A stretch of DNA of 64,000 bases from Casuarina equisetifolia (GCA_028551475.1 CM052357.1:28417745-28481744), one strand, 5' to 3'; shown: positions 13,640-24,989, counted from the stretch's first letter. A program made the numbers and translations. The notes: a model not told the origin generated them from the letters alone.

Positions 13640-14735
13640 TAATCGTTTTGAGCCATAGGTAAACCAGAATTATAAGCATTGTTAAAAATAGTAATCTTTT
13701 TACATTATTGATATTGAAATCTAATATCCTTATAAAATGTTTAAGTTTCTCTCTCTCATTATAATTGGTTTTCAGAAAGGGAAAAAAAAAATCAATTCTT
13801 TGCTGGGAAAGTTGGTGTTGCCGGCCATAATTGGCTTCTTGTATATTTGTTACTTTTTTTGTCATGGGCAAGGCCTGGCTTTATTTACTGTGTTCTCTTG
13901 CTTTTACTGTTGTTTATCACTATTGGTTGACATGACTTTGTATTCAAGGCAAACTCAACAGTCCTTTCGATTGGATCTAATGCATTCTAATAACCCAAGA
14001 AAGAAGGTTTGAATTAGTTTTTTTTTTCTTTCTTTTATTAGCATATGTAGATTTTATTGTGATCTTTGCGTATCCAACAAAGAACATTATGAGTAATTAT
14101 ATATAATCAATAATAATATGATTAAGTTGATACTAATGGAATTGTGGCGGTTCCCTTAGGTGTCCCCAGTTTGCAATGAAGCAAGATAACACATGTATCC
14201 ACAACTCATTATGAACTCTAGCTTTTATCGAAAACATATATATAGCAATAAACAAGATCAAACAAGGGACTAGAGCATATAGTATTTTAAGTGGTTTGGC
14301 CAAATCAATTGACACCTACTACTACTATTCCTTAATCAATCCAATTAGAGTGCATCTATTAATTATTTTTAGTGAAATACAAGAAATTTCACTTTCTCAA
14401 ATGACTTTCATAATTTCATTCTATCACTCATGAATTGAGTGTTCCTAATTTTCTTCTTTCATAATAATAAGAAGTGTTAACTGTAGTAATTGTTTTACAT
14501 TATTGATACATTGGTATTGTGTTTTTTTATTTGATCTATGTAGGTACTTTTCTCTTTGAACAACTAGTTTTAAGACTATTAAGTTCTTTTAGATGCTGTT
14601 CCTACTAAATGCGTATTCAAGATTTTTCAGCCTTCAAAGCTTCGGCTTATGTCGTTTACTTTGATCCACACTCGGCTAGGAAGTGCAATCTTCGATCCGG
14701 AAGGTTATGGTGCTGCTACCAATCCCATCATAGGC
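13640..14735. other. 1.1-kb insertion specific to U1 and U3, unrecognised
   Basis: U2 and U4 run directly from the block before 13640 to the block after 14735. U1 has about 1.1 kb extra, and U3 starts inside the same insert (from 22384). On the plus strand it contains a hydrophobic open stretch followed by QQSFRLDLMHSNNPRKK (ending at 14012), which faintly recalls the N-terminal pro-region of nepenthesin-type aspartic proteases. A second stretch at about 14,650-14,770 is partly open in both copies. I see no terminal repeats. It may be a gene fragment carried in by an element, and its identity is open. Confidence 0.4.
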
Positions 14736-15692
14736 CATCATTGCAGAAAACTGTCGATGGAACTAGCTTAGTCTCATGCTCCAAAAACGTTGTGTTCCTT
14801 TCTTTTCCCATGAAGGGATGTGAAACCAATGCGTTCAACTAGGTTTTACCCATTGATCTTAGAGCTAGCTCCCTGCCCTTGGCCTTTCACTGTTGTTTAT
14901 CTTGAAGGGCCTATGTTTTTGGCGGTTCTTACCGTTGCCTTTGGTGAATAGATAGTGAGCTCACCAAGAATACCAAAACTGAAATTGTTCCTACTTGCTT
15001 GAATCATCTCTTTGCTTGTCCTAGAGCCGCATTTTACTCATGTAGTCAGAATTGGGAGTAAAAGTAACATATATATTTAAAATGGTAATTTTATTTATTA
15101 AGATTTGGCTCATGCTATTAAAATAAATTTTATTATTATGAAATTTAAGAGACTTTATGTATGTTGTATTATTTGAGTGAATCGCCATAATAACCAAGTA
15201 AAAGAAGTTACCAAAGAGGAAACTCTTGGGTGTATCATTTTACATTTATCCATTGCTTTGAATTAATGAACGGTTAAATCTATATTAAAGCCAACCTCGA
15301 AGACCTCCAACTTCTAGACAATAAAATAAAATTAAAAAAAAAAGCATAGTCTGGAAAAAATCCAAGAATTTTTTATAAACATTGATTCATTAAGGCAAAG
15401 AAGCTTTGGCTACTTATTTGAACAAATGACACATTACGCTGGCGACTAACTTCCCATACACATAACCAAATAGAAAAGGCGAAAACAAAGCAAAGCCTCT
15501 ACAATGACAACAACAGGAAACACACTTTATTAATAGATCATTAGTTCAATAGTTGGCTATTAGCCATCTAGAACTTAAATCTTGAGTTTAGCACTTTTTA
15601 TTTCAAATGGGCTTTATTTAAAACAAAATAAAAAAACACCTTGAAAAGTAGCAAAGAGCACAGAACAAAACAAGTTGACCAAAGCCCTTGTT

Positions 15693-16073
15693 CTATTCAC
15701 ACTGGAAGCCTGGAGGAATTGACTTTTGGCAAGCACTAATAAGCAAACTAAGAGTAACAGGCACGTTCAAGTTAATCCCCAGCACGTTGGCCTTAATGGC
15801 AGTGCAAAGACATAGGGCAGCTTCAAGGTCAGCCAAGCCGTCAAGCAATGCGCAGCACTTGCTGGAAGGAGGGGAGCCGACGACAACGTTAACGAGGCCA
15901 AGAAGGTCGGCGCAGACTCCTAGCTTCAGAGTGTTCTTGGGGCAGTATTCTGAGGAAGGTGGCGGAGGACTGAGCTTGGGCGTGGGATTGCATGAACCAC
16001 AAGCGCTGGAGAGTGTTGAGTGGAAAAGCAGAGAGATGAGTAGAATGGCAGCGGAAAGCTTGGAGGAAGCCAT
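15693..16073 (-). CDS. hybrid proline-rich protein (8-cysteine motif), copy A
   Basis: Small secreted cell-wall protein of the DC2.15 / 14-kDa proline-rich family, related in fold to lipid-transfer proteins; roles in wall structure and stress are known for relatives. It is a single exon of 126 residues. A signal peptide occupies about residues 1-24 (MASSKLSAAILLISLLFHST...). A very short linker with SPPPPSS follows, then the 8-cysteine domain with Cys 44, 54, 73, 74, 88, 90, 115 and 125 in the family pattern C..C..CC..CLC..C..C. Two further cysteines (25, 28) lie just after the likely cleavage site. The start is the only Met preceding a complete signal peptide and is shared by all copies. It differs from copy C by one synonymous base in 381. 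It lies about 2.8 kb upstream of MIR396 copy 1 on the same strand. Confidence 0.9.
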   Translation of the reverse strand: MASSKLSAAILLISLLFHSTLSSACGSCNPTPKLSPPPPSSEYCPKNTLKLGVCADLLGLVNVVVGSPPSSKCCALLDGLADLEAALCLCTAIKANVLGINLNVPVTLSLLISACQKSIPPGFQCE

Positions 16074-16130
16074 GGCTAAGGGAGGTAGACGATTTTGTGG
16101 ACTTAGGGTGCCTTACTGGGAGCGGGAGAG

Positions 16131-16143
16131 CTTTTTTTAAAGG
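16131..16143 (-). promoter_or_regulatory. TATA-like box of HyPRP copy A
   Basis: On the minus strand CCTTTAAAAAAAGC lies about 60-70 bases upstream of the ATG. The same TTTAAAAAA core is kept at a similar distance in copies C (about 24,817-24,829) and D (about 30,475-30,487). It is missing in copy B, whose upstream DNA has been replaced. It is a candidate core promoter element from position and conservation only. Confidence 0.4.
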
Positions 16144-17468
16144 CGAGTGAGGGGTGGATGTTGAGAGTAAGATTGTGTGGAAGAGGGTGAGAAAAGACAT
16201 AATATAAAAGTTCGAATTTTTATATGCTAGCTTTTGGAGAGGTAGATTTTGCCTCCTCTCCTTCTAGAGCATAAATCATGAGATAAGGAGATTGTAAACA
16301 CGATAGTAATGTTCATTAAGGGTTTTTGTCCCTTCCTTTAGTGTGAGGTGTATATATCCAGATATTTCTATAAAAAAAAAAGGTATCAGAATCTCATTTT
16401 CTCTTTAAAATTTACTTCTAACTGAAGAGATATTTTGTCTATATAGAAATAGTTCTACAAAAGGTTAGATAAGTAACATAAAATATTTTAGTATTCTACA
16501 TCATAATCACTCTTAGGTGGAATTGCAAGTTTCATTAGTGATTTTTTGAAAAAGGTGTTACATCTAAATTATAAGTTTTAATACTATGTTAAGATGTTTA
16601 TTTTTTCTTCAAAATTTGATTATAAGAAAAGGGAAACTTTTTACATGTGAAAAATTTCATGTAATGTTAAAGATGATGTGAGATGCTCTCACAAGAGATG
16701 TGAGATGTTACAACAAGAGGTAACGGGGCCTTGTACCCATTGTTGTATGCTCAACCAGTAACCAACCAGGACAAGATGGGAAAATAGAGGATCTTCACTA
16801 CACAGTCTGTTTGAGAAGTGATAAAGCAAGGTAAGCAGATTCCAGAAATGAGAAATGATGCTAATCAGAAACCCAAAACAATACAAAGAATCAAAAGAAT
16901 AAATGATTAAATAATAAATACTCTGTTATATTTTTTTTATTAAAGAGGTAGATTATATTGTAATAATTTTTTTTCCATGATGTTCCTCTTTTACGTGTTT
17001 ATATAAACATACGTGTAGACTATGAACCTTGAGCTTAACATAAAAGAATTGCTTCTCCTAAATTCCGGGCTTCTCTCAAGGCTTTCTCAACTCTAGCCTT
17101 CTCCTTAGGATTAACTCTTGTTTCCTCGTAAAGATTACTTTGTTGCAATTCTCCTCTGGTAGCTTTCAACTGTTAATCAACAACACTCTTTCTAAACAAT
17201 AACCTCGTTTATAGAAAGAATTATTTAACTCTTAAAGGTTCTCGATACTACTAAGTCATTAATGTCAACAAAAACTACCTAGTAAAACAAAAGAAATAAT
17301 TCGTGGAATTGGTCACTTTATCATTTTTGGGCCAACATCTACTCTAGTAGCCTAACCCCCACTAGAAAGAGAAAGGAGCCAAGAACAATACATGAGGAGG
17401 TCAAGGCTCCACCATCTTACAAAGACAAAGCACGCGAAAACACATGATTCATCAGAGGAGTCACGGGC

Positions 17469-17924
17469 TTGACAGACAATTTTCCCGTCGGTACGCCATG
17501 GACACATGCGTTGGTTAATGGAGATGTACCTCATAATGACCTCCAGCTAGGAAAAATACATAAAGTTTTTGTTTTCATGACAAGATCTTTGCATCACCAT
17601 TTCGTCAATGGGGACAACAACGATGGTACGTACGTGCGAGTTAGTATACATGGTCCCCTAGGAGGATTTAGGCTAATTTTGAACATGAGAAGTAACAGTA
17701 GCAATAACATATTCTTGGTAAGTGTACTAGTGCACTACAGTGGAATTCATTATGAAGCAAACTTGTCTTATAAACCTAACAATTGTAAATACAACAAACT
17801 CTTGGAAAAAAGTTTCAAAAACAATTATTATTTTAGTCATCTTATATTTCCAGCCACCAACTTCTTGGGATGTGCTTGCATCTTTGGAATTATTGTTGGG
17901 CTTAAGGGGTTACCTAGTGGCTAA
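17469..17924 (+). other. unrecognised 151-codon open frame in U2
   Basis: An open frame beginning MTDNFPVGTPWTHALVNG, with no family I recognise. The counterpart in U4 (26,082-26,405) keeps the first 80 or so codons at high similarity and is then interrupted by a LINE insertion, after which the reading resumes at 26,714-26,950 in a similar frame. The U1 counterpart (10.7-11.5 kb) is not open. It could be a chance open frame within duplicated non-coding DNA, or a young small gene. Both readings are weak. Confidence 0.25.
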
Positions 17925-18825
17925 CAAGCTTGCAAGCATTACTGCTATATAGTGTATAAACGAGAAGGATATGCATCTCACTAGCATCAACTACTTTTTG
18001 ATGAAGTGGTAGTACCTAAGAATCCTAAGACAGGGTATTAAAGCAAGTCATGAATTAAATCTTTGCCACTAACAAGTTACTAGGTGAGGGTTGTTGGGTT
18101 TGAAATTAGGTGACAAATGATCAACAAGTTTATAAACATTGTTTATAAGCATTACTACTATTACGCCAAATGCAATTGTTGGACCCATTTGAAAACAATT
18201 AGATGATGATAAAATTATCAAAGATTGGGATTTCTTATTCCTATTCAACAACGTACGAATAGTTACTTGATGACTATTTGGTGAAAATATTAATAGTGTG
18301 AAACAAATTATATTATTTTCAATATGAAACTTTTGCGGAGAGACCAAGACTATAATGAAATCCATGCGTGAATGGTATGCACTCCATGAACTTCAAGGAA
18401 TCAACAATAGACAATCTCTCTTATGCGTTAGGTAGAGTATTTGTCACCAACCATTTCTTGAACTTACCTGATTTTCAGGAGGCAACCTATGACCTCTGCA
18501 GCAGACAAGAAGAACCCTTTTGCCGCTTTGGATTTCCTAAAGAGAAGATAGAAGGATAAAGGAATAAGCAACCTAGCTGATGATATAATAAGAGTAAATT
18601 ACTCGAATGATAAATTGATTGAGTCGCTTAAATCTTAAGAAGAAAAAGTGGGAAACCTCTATTACTTACATATAGCTAATCAAACTACAAGTTTCTTTTG
18701 CTAGAGATCTTGAAGCCACGAAAATTCTGAGAAAACCTCGACGAAAACCACAGTTGCGAAATTGGATGTACGGGCAGCAAGCCTCTTCTCTGCACAGTTA
18801 GATCAGCTCAGACGTACTAAGTGCA

Positions 18826-18955
18826 GATCCTATCTGCAATTTTTCACAACCTTCTTGAATTGTCTCTGTGTGATTTGTTTTGCATGGGATCGCTCTCACC
18901 GGAAGAAGCTCCCCAATACAGTTCAAGAAAGCTGTGGAATACCCCAGAAAGGATC
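18826..18955 (-). ncRNA. MIR396: MIR396 precursor hairpin, copy 2 (U2)
   Basis: Minus-strand positions 18939 down to 18919 again carry the exact canonical 21-nt miR396a sequence. The opposite arm (about 18,841-18,863) has taken several substitutions (it reads CACAACCTTC where copy 1 has CACAGCTTTC on the plus strand), so the stem has more mismatches or G:U pairs. The flanking stem base (GATCC/GGATCC) is retained. Whether DCL1 still processes it is uncertain, but the guide strand itself is untouched. Confidence 0.8.
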
Positions 18956-21014
18956 CTCGGAATCCCGAATCACGACCACATTCCTTGTATTTTGCGAGAC
19001 ACAGAATGGGAACGGAGGATTGAACAAAAAAAGTAGGTAAATTCGGTTAAAACACTTCACTGCACAGGTATAAAACATAGGGACCCCCAAATATGCCCTT
19101 TTGTTAGTGATAAAAAGTTGATTCCTCTTTAAAGGTCAATTTGTACATGAGGAATATTTCTTTCATATATGAAGGATGCCAAGTAAGTTTCAAATACCCT
19201 AAAGATTTTTTTTATTATATGCTTTTTAATGTCTACTATAGTTAATATTGGTCACCGATCTCGAGTTGAGTTCTGCATACAAAATGCTAAACTATTATGA
19301 TTTTTGATTTTTGATCATTATGTCAAAAGGGGTCTTTATATTATTCGGCATCCACCCAATAAAATTCACACCAAGAACTCAAGACATAAAGTTAGATATG
19401 ATGCTAAATACTATGATTCTCGATCATTATGCCAAAAATCTTAGAGTTAAAAATTAGTCAATGATCATTTCATTTGAATTTGTTAAATATATTTCTTAAA
19501 TTTAAATTTGATTATTTATTTTAAAAATCAACTCAAAAATATAGATTCTTTTGCATCATGTATATATATGATGTTGAACTTTTGTCACATCATTTCCAAT
19601 AATTATCTCTCGGGGTAGATTTATTTCAATCATTAAAGACAGTAAAACTAGTAGGAAATAGCACTGAGAAATGATGCTCTACTCCTTTCACAAACATTAT
19701 CTTTCACTGTTGAGATCATGTCTGACTGCCTTCTTCTTCTGCACAATCAATCATTGAAGTAAACTTCATGCAGAATCTTTACACAAGATCTACCAAAGGA
19801 CTTGTTGGAGGTGGGACGAATGCGTACAAATGGTAAAAGCCGATTCCATCTTTTTTCCTTTTTCGTCATAGCCGTGGAAAAGCCATATCGAAGAGCGAGG
19901 CAGATCTGCAAAGAAAATTATCGTTCCACTAAAAGCTTGCATCATTCTTCAAGCCAAAATTATGGAAAATGTAACTTTGTGTTCAAATTTTCAATTTTCA
20001 ACAGTGAAGAGAACTGCGGATGGAACTCCCATTTTCAAAGATAGCAGAATCAACTAGTTTGGCCACACACAAAGAAACCACATTCTCCTAAAACGTTGAG
20101 TACCTTTCATATCCTTGGAGGGATGTGAAATGATCTTCCTTATCTCTAAGGATTTAGCTTCTTGGAGGTTCATACCATCGATTTTGGCAAGTAGCTAGAG
20201 AGCCCACTAAGAATACCAAAACCAAAACTGTTTCCACCGGCTTGAACCGTCTCGTTTAGGATGAATACTTTCTTCACATGTCTCTTATTTGGTAGCGCAA
20301 GTAGAACTATTGAGTAAACTCAACTTAAAGGGATGGGGTTTTGGACACCCTAACTCCTCCCTTTACGGAGCTAAAAATAAATAAATAAAAAAGAGCAACT
20401 AAATAGGAAACTCTTAGATGTATAAAAATTTTAAATAAAAAATAATTATTGCCTTTATAAACGTAAGGATTAATTTTAATAATACAATACATGCACTTAG
20501 CTTATTACAAAGAGTTTAAATTCCATACTTCACAGTTAGTCTTTATTAGCTTATTACTAAGTTATTTGGCTAAACAACTAAATGTGTGTATTATTTTGTA
20601 AGAACTCATATAATTATCAATATTCTTTATATTTGTTTGTATATATGTTTGTTGTGTATAATATGTATTTTTTCTCCCAATACCACACTCGGTTGGAAGA
20701 AAATATAAAAGAATGAAAGAAAATTGAACTTCATTTAACAAGGAATAGAAAACGATAAACGCATAGTGTGAAAAATCTCAGAATTTCTTAACACTGCTTG
20801 ACTAAGGCAAAGAAGCTTGCCTTCTTATTTGAACAAATGACACACATTACACTTTGTGAGTAACTACCCAAACCCATACCCTTAAACCAACTGGAAAAGG
20901 CGAAAACTAAGCAAAGCGCCTATAAAAACACAACAACGAGGTCAGCCAACTAGAAACACATCTTGAAAAGTAACAAAGAGCACAGAACAGAACAAGTTGA
21001 CTAGAACCCTTGTT

Positions 21015-21363
21015 CTATTTACACTGGAAGGAACTGACTTTTGGCAAGCACTAATAAGCAAACTAAGAGCAACAGGCACGTTCAAGTTAATCCCCAGCAC
21101 ATTGGCCTTAATGGCGGTGCAAAGACATAGGGCAACTTCAAGGTCGGTCAAGCCGTCAAGCAGTGCACAGCAGTGCTGGTAGGAGGGGAGCCGACGACAA
21201 CGTTAACGAGGCCAAGAACGTCGGCGCAGACTCCTAGCTTCAGTGCGTCCCTCGGGCAGGATTCTTCGGTAGTGGGATTGCATGAACCACATGTGGTGGA
21301 GACTGTTGAGTGGTGAAGCAAAGAGATGAGTATAATGGCTGCAGAAAGCTTGGAGGAAGCCAT
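21015..21363 (-). pseudogene. hybrid proline-rich protein, copy B (broken)
   Basis: Clearly homologous to copy D, with the same signal peptide start MASSKLSAAIILISLL and most of the 8-cysteine domain. Compared with copy D, one base is missing near 21,172 (after the CC pair), shifting the frame. A further 7-base deletion near 21,031 alters the C-terminal end before the last cysteine. In addition, similarity to the other copies stops a few bases upstream of the ATG. The usual promoter and TATA-like box are absent and replaced by the repeat and Alfin-derived sequence at 21,371-22,384. It is therefore a host pseudogene with both coding and promoter damage, unless transcribed by read-through from the Alfin fragment on the same strand. 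Confidence 0.85.
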
Positions 21364-21370
21364 GGCTAAA

Positions 21371-21645
21371 GATGGCCATTCCGGTAGTTGATTTTGGGTT
21401 TCGGGGGTTGTTAGTTTGGGTCGTCGCTGGGGCAGGATGGGTCGGCGCTGGTGTGACGTCGCCCGATGGACCCCCTGCAGTGGACGGAGTGGTCATTCCA
21501 ACATCGGGCTCATTTGGGTTTCGGGTGTTGTTGGGTTGATGGGTTGTCTTGTGTTCTTGGGTGGGTCGACACCGGTGGGACATCGTCAGAGGATTGGGGC
21601 TGTTGTGGACCCCCCACAGTGGGCGGAGTGGTCATTTCGGCAGAC
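21371..21645. repeat. GC-rich tandem repeat joining HyPRP copy B and the Alfin fragment
   Basis: Two diverged copies of a unit of about 130-140 bp. Both contain GGACCCCC followed by CAGTGG(A/G)CGGAGTGGTCATT and a TTTGGGTTTCGGG segment. A partial third copy (GGCCATTCCGG) abuts the HyPRP copy B start. On the minus strand the units encode Pro/Thr-rich peptide such as [10 protein letters not shown] and MTTPSTAGGP. It is far more GC-rich than the surrounding array and has no counterpart in the other units. Confidence 0.6.
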
Positions 21646-22211
21646 GTTGAGGCTCCGGTAGGGCCGAACCCTAAGTGCACTCGTGGTCCTAGCTCGATCA
21701 ACGCTAGGTCAGACGAGAGAGAACAAAGCACCTCAGGGTCCCGCCAATATAGGAAGTCCCTTACCGATTTCTCCTTCACTTGTTTCTTGGCAGTGCCCGT
21801 CACAACTTCAGAAATTGTTGGAAGATCATTTGTCATACTAAAGAGTCGCTCCCTATCGGCCTTATCAAATCCAAATCTGGCACCAAAATAGAAGGCAACA
21901 GCAAGCAGCCATGCATCACTGTGGACAGCAACTAAAGATAACCAGTCCTTTTCTTGCATGCCATCTCTTGCAAAGTTAATTCCCAGTGCAGGCTCCGGGA
22001 CATCTGGAGGCCCTTCTTCAGCAGGTAACTTGACTTCCCATTGCTCACTAGGGAAGCCATACAAGCATACCTTTCCCTTCTCTGGATCACACTGCTGATA
22101 GAAGTCTTCAACATCTGTAGTGAGGGCCTTGATCATGCCAGCTCGGTGGCCCTTGAAATCCCTGAAGACCTCCTCCACTGTGCGCGGGTTGTACGGTTCT
22201 CCTCCATCCAT
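21510..22211 (-). pseudogene. intronless, truncated Alfin-like (PHD-finger family) fragment with foreign tail
   Basis: Alfin-like proteins are nuclear readers of H3K4me3 with an N-terminal Alfin (DUF3594) domain and a C-terminal PHD finger. Here 233 codons are open. The first 150 or so match the Alfin domain closely, with the landmarks [45 protein letters not shown] and [15 protein letters not shown]. Family members interrupt this region with several introns, but here it is continuous, which indicates a retrocopy. After [13 protein letters not shown] the match stops. The PHD finger is absent and replaced by an unrelated stretch and a Pro/Thr/Gln-rich tail derived from the tandem repeat. I see no poly(A) or target duplication, so capture by an element or a later deletion is possible. 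It is called a pseudogene, although its frame is intact and a truncated protein could be made. Confidence 0.75.
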
Positions 22212-22383
22212 CTCCCTCTTTCTGTCTGTACATATAGGAGAGAGTGTACATATAGGAGAGGACAGGGAGAGAATTTAGAGGCAGACAACAGGGCGGAGAA
22301 TTTGAATGCACGGGAGAGCTGGCCTTGGGGTTTTCAAAAAGGGTGGCCGGACTTGAATCTGGCTTCATTGGACGGATTAACTA

Positions 22384-24371
22384 CTGGGAAAATTGGTGTT
22401 GCCGGCCATAATTGGCTTCTTGTATATTTGTTACTTTTTATGTCCTGGCCAAGGCCCGGCTTTATTTTTCTGTGTTCTCTTGCTTTTACTGTTGTTTCTC
22501 ACTATTGGTTGAGATGACTTTGTATTCAACGCAAACTCAGCAGTCCTTTCGATTGGATCTAATGCATTCTAATAATCCAAGAAAGAAGGTTTGAATTAGG
22601 TTTTTTTCTTTTATTAGCATATGTAAATTTCATTTTGACCTTTCCGCATGAAAAAAGAACATTATACGCAATTATATATTAATCAATAATAATATGATTA
22701 AGTTGACACTAGTGGAATTGTGGCGTTTCACCTAGGTGTCCCCAGTTTGCAATGAGACATGATAACATATGTATCCACAACTCATTATGAACTCCAGCTT
22801 TTATCAAACACATATATAGCAATAAACAAGATCAAACAAGGGATTAAAGCATATAGTAGTTAAGTGGTTTGGCCTAATCAATTGACACCTACAACTACTA
22901 TCCCTTAATCAATCCAATTAGAGCCCATCTATTAATTATTTTCAGTGAAATACAAGAAATTTTACTTTCTCAAATGACTTTCATAATTTCATTCTATCAC
23001 TCATGAATTGAGTGTTCCTAATTTTCTTCTCTTCATAATAATAAGAAGTATTAATGGCAGTAATTTTTTGACATCATTAATATATTAGTATTCTATTTTT
23101 TTCTTTTTTCTTTTTATCTATGTAGGTACTTTTATCTTTCAATTAGTTTTAAGAATATTAAGTTCTTTTAGATGCTGTTCCTACTAAATCCATATTCAAG
23201 ATTTTTCAGCCTTCAATACTTCAGCTTATGTCGTTTACTTTGATCCACACTGAGCTAGGAAGTGCAATCTTCATTCCGGAAGGTTATCGTGCAGCTACCA
23301 ATCCCATAATAGGCCAACATTGCAGAAAACTGTTGATGAAACTAGCCCAGTCTCCTGCTCCTAAAACTTTGTGTTCCTTTCTTTTTCCCATTAAGGTATG
23401 TGAAACCAATGCGTTCAACTGGATTTTACCCATTGGTCTTAGAGCTAGCTCCCTGCTCTTGGCCTTTCACTGTTGTTTATCTTGAAGGGCCTATGTTTTT
23501 GGCGGTTCTTACCGTTGGCTTTGGTGAATAGCTAGTGAGCTCACCACCAAGAATACCAAAACTGAAATTGTTCCTACTTGCTTGAATCATCTCTTTCCTT
23601 GTCCTAGAGCCGCATTTTGCTCATGTAGTCAGAATTAGGAGTAAAAATAACATATATATTTAAAATGGTAATTTTATTTATTAAGATTTGGCTCATGTTA
23701 TTTTAAGAAAGTTTATTATTATGAAATTTTAAGAGACTTTATGTATATTGTATTTTTGAGTGAATCCACATAATAACCAAGTAAAAAAAGTTACCAAAGA
23801 GGAAACTCTTGGGTATATCATTTAAAATTTATCCATTGCTTTGAATTTATGAACAGTTAAAATTTATATTAAAGCCAACCGTTCATAAGGGAGTTGGAAA
23901 ATCAGCAGGACTTAACTTTTCCTATAACTTGATCTATAGACATCAAGACATTCCAAAATGCTGCCAAGTCTCGAGGACCTCCAACTTGTAGAGCAATCCT
24001 TCGCGTAATGTCATTCAACAAGAAATAGACAATAAAATAAAATAGAAAGCATAGTCAGGAAAATCCAAGAGTTTTTTATAAACACTGTTTCATTAAGGCA
24101 AAGAAGCTTTGCGTACTTATTTGAGCAAATGACACATTACGCTTGTGACTAACTTCCCATACACAACCAAATGGAAAAGGCGAAAACAAAGCAAAGCCTC
24201 TACAATGACAACAACAAGAAACACACTTTATTAATAGTTGGCTATTAGCCATCTAGAACTTAAATCTTGAGTTTAGCAATTTTTATTTCAAATGGGCTTT
24301 ATTTAAAATAAAATAAAAAACACCTTGAAAAGTAGCAAAGAGCACAGAACAAAACAAGTTGACCAAAGCCC
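22384..24371. other. U3 spacer, copy of 13.8-15.7 kb
   Basis: The start of unit U3. The first recognisable base of similarity to U1 is near 22,384 (CTGGGAAAATTGG, matching 13,800). The sequence then follows U1 up to HyPRP copy C, with small indels. One extra segment of about 105 bp and another of about 35 bp near 23,880-24,035 are absent from U1. It contains no gene that I can support. An 85-codon plus-strand frame at 23,228-23,485 has a similar but interrupted counterpart in U1. Confidence 0.6.
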
Positions 24372-24376
24372 TTGTT

Positions 24377-24757
24377 CTATTCGCACTGGAAGCCTGGAGG
24401 AATTGACTTTTGGCAAGCACTAATAAGCAAACTAAGAGTAACAGGCACGTTCAAGTTAATCCCCAGCACGTTGGCCTTAATGGCAGTGCAAAGACATAGG
24501 GCAGCTTCAAGGTCAGCCAAGCCGTCAAGCAATGCGCAGCACTTGCTGGAAGGAGGGGAGCCGACGACAACGTTAACGAGGCCAAGAAGGTCGGCGCAGA
24601 CTCCTAGCTTCAGAGTGTTCTTGGGGCAGTATTCTGAGGAAGGTGGCGGAGGACTGAGCTTGGGCGTGGGATTGCATGAACCACAAGCGCTGGAGAGTGT
24701 TGAGTGGAAAAGCAGAGAGATGAGTAGAATGGCAGCGGAAAGCTTGGAGGAAGCCAT
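24377..24757 (-). CDS. hybrid proline-rich protein (8-cysteine motif), copy C
   Basis: A 126-residue single-exon protein identical in amino-acid sequence to copy A: signal peptide of about 24 residues, short SPPPPSS linker and complete 8-cysteine domain. The only base difference from copy A in the coding region is a synonymous one in the last Cys codon. The first 45 or so bases upstream of the ATG are also identical, after which the upstream sequences differ by scattered substitutions and indels. It lies on the minus strand in U3, which has no MIR396 of its own; the next hairpin downstream on this strand is U2 copy 2. It is likely functional. Confidence 0.9.
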   Translation of the reverse strand: MASSKLSAAILLISLLFHSTLSSACGSCNPTPKLSPPPPSSEYCPKNTLKLGVCADLLGLVNVVVGSPPSSKCCALLDGLADLEAALCLCTAIKANVLGINLNVPVTLSLLISACQKSIPPGFQCE

Positions 24758-24989
24758 GGCTAAGGGAGGTAGACGATTTTGTGGACTTAGGGTGCCTTAC
24801 TGGGAGCGGGGAGGGCCTTTTTTAAAGGCGATTGTGAGGTGCATGTTGAGAGTAAGATTGTGTGGAAGAGGATGCATAACAAAAGTTCGAATTTTGCATG
24901 CTAGCATTCGGAGAGTTAGATTTCTGCCTTCTCTCCTTCCAGAGAATAAATCATGAGACTATGAAGTTATAAACACGATAGTAATGTTC

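Noticed and set aside
15688-16140. Plus-strand 150-codon frame opposite HyPRP copy A (and its longer twin at 24,372-24,956)
   Set aside because: It is the antisense shadow of the HyPRP gene. The minus-strand reading has a signal peptide and the 8-cysteine motif.
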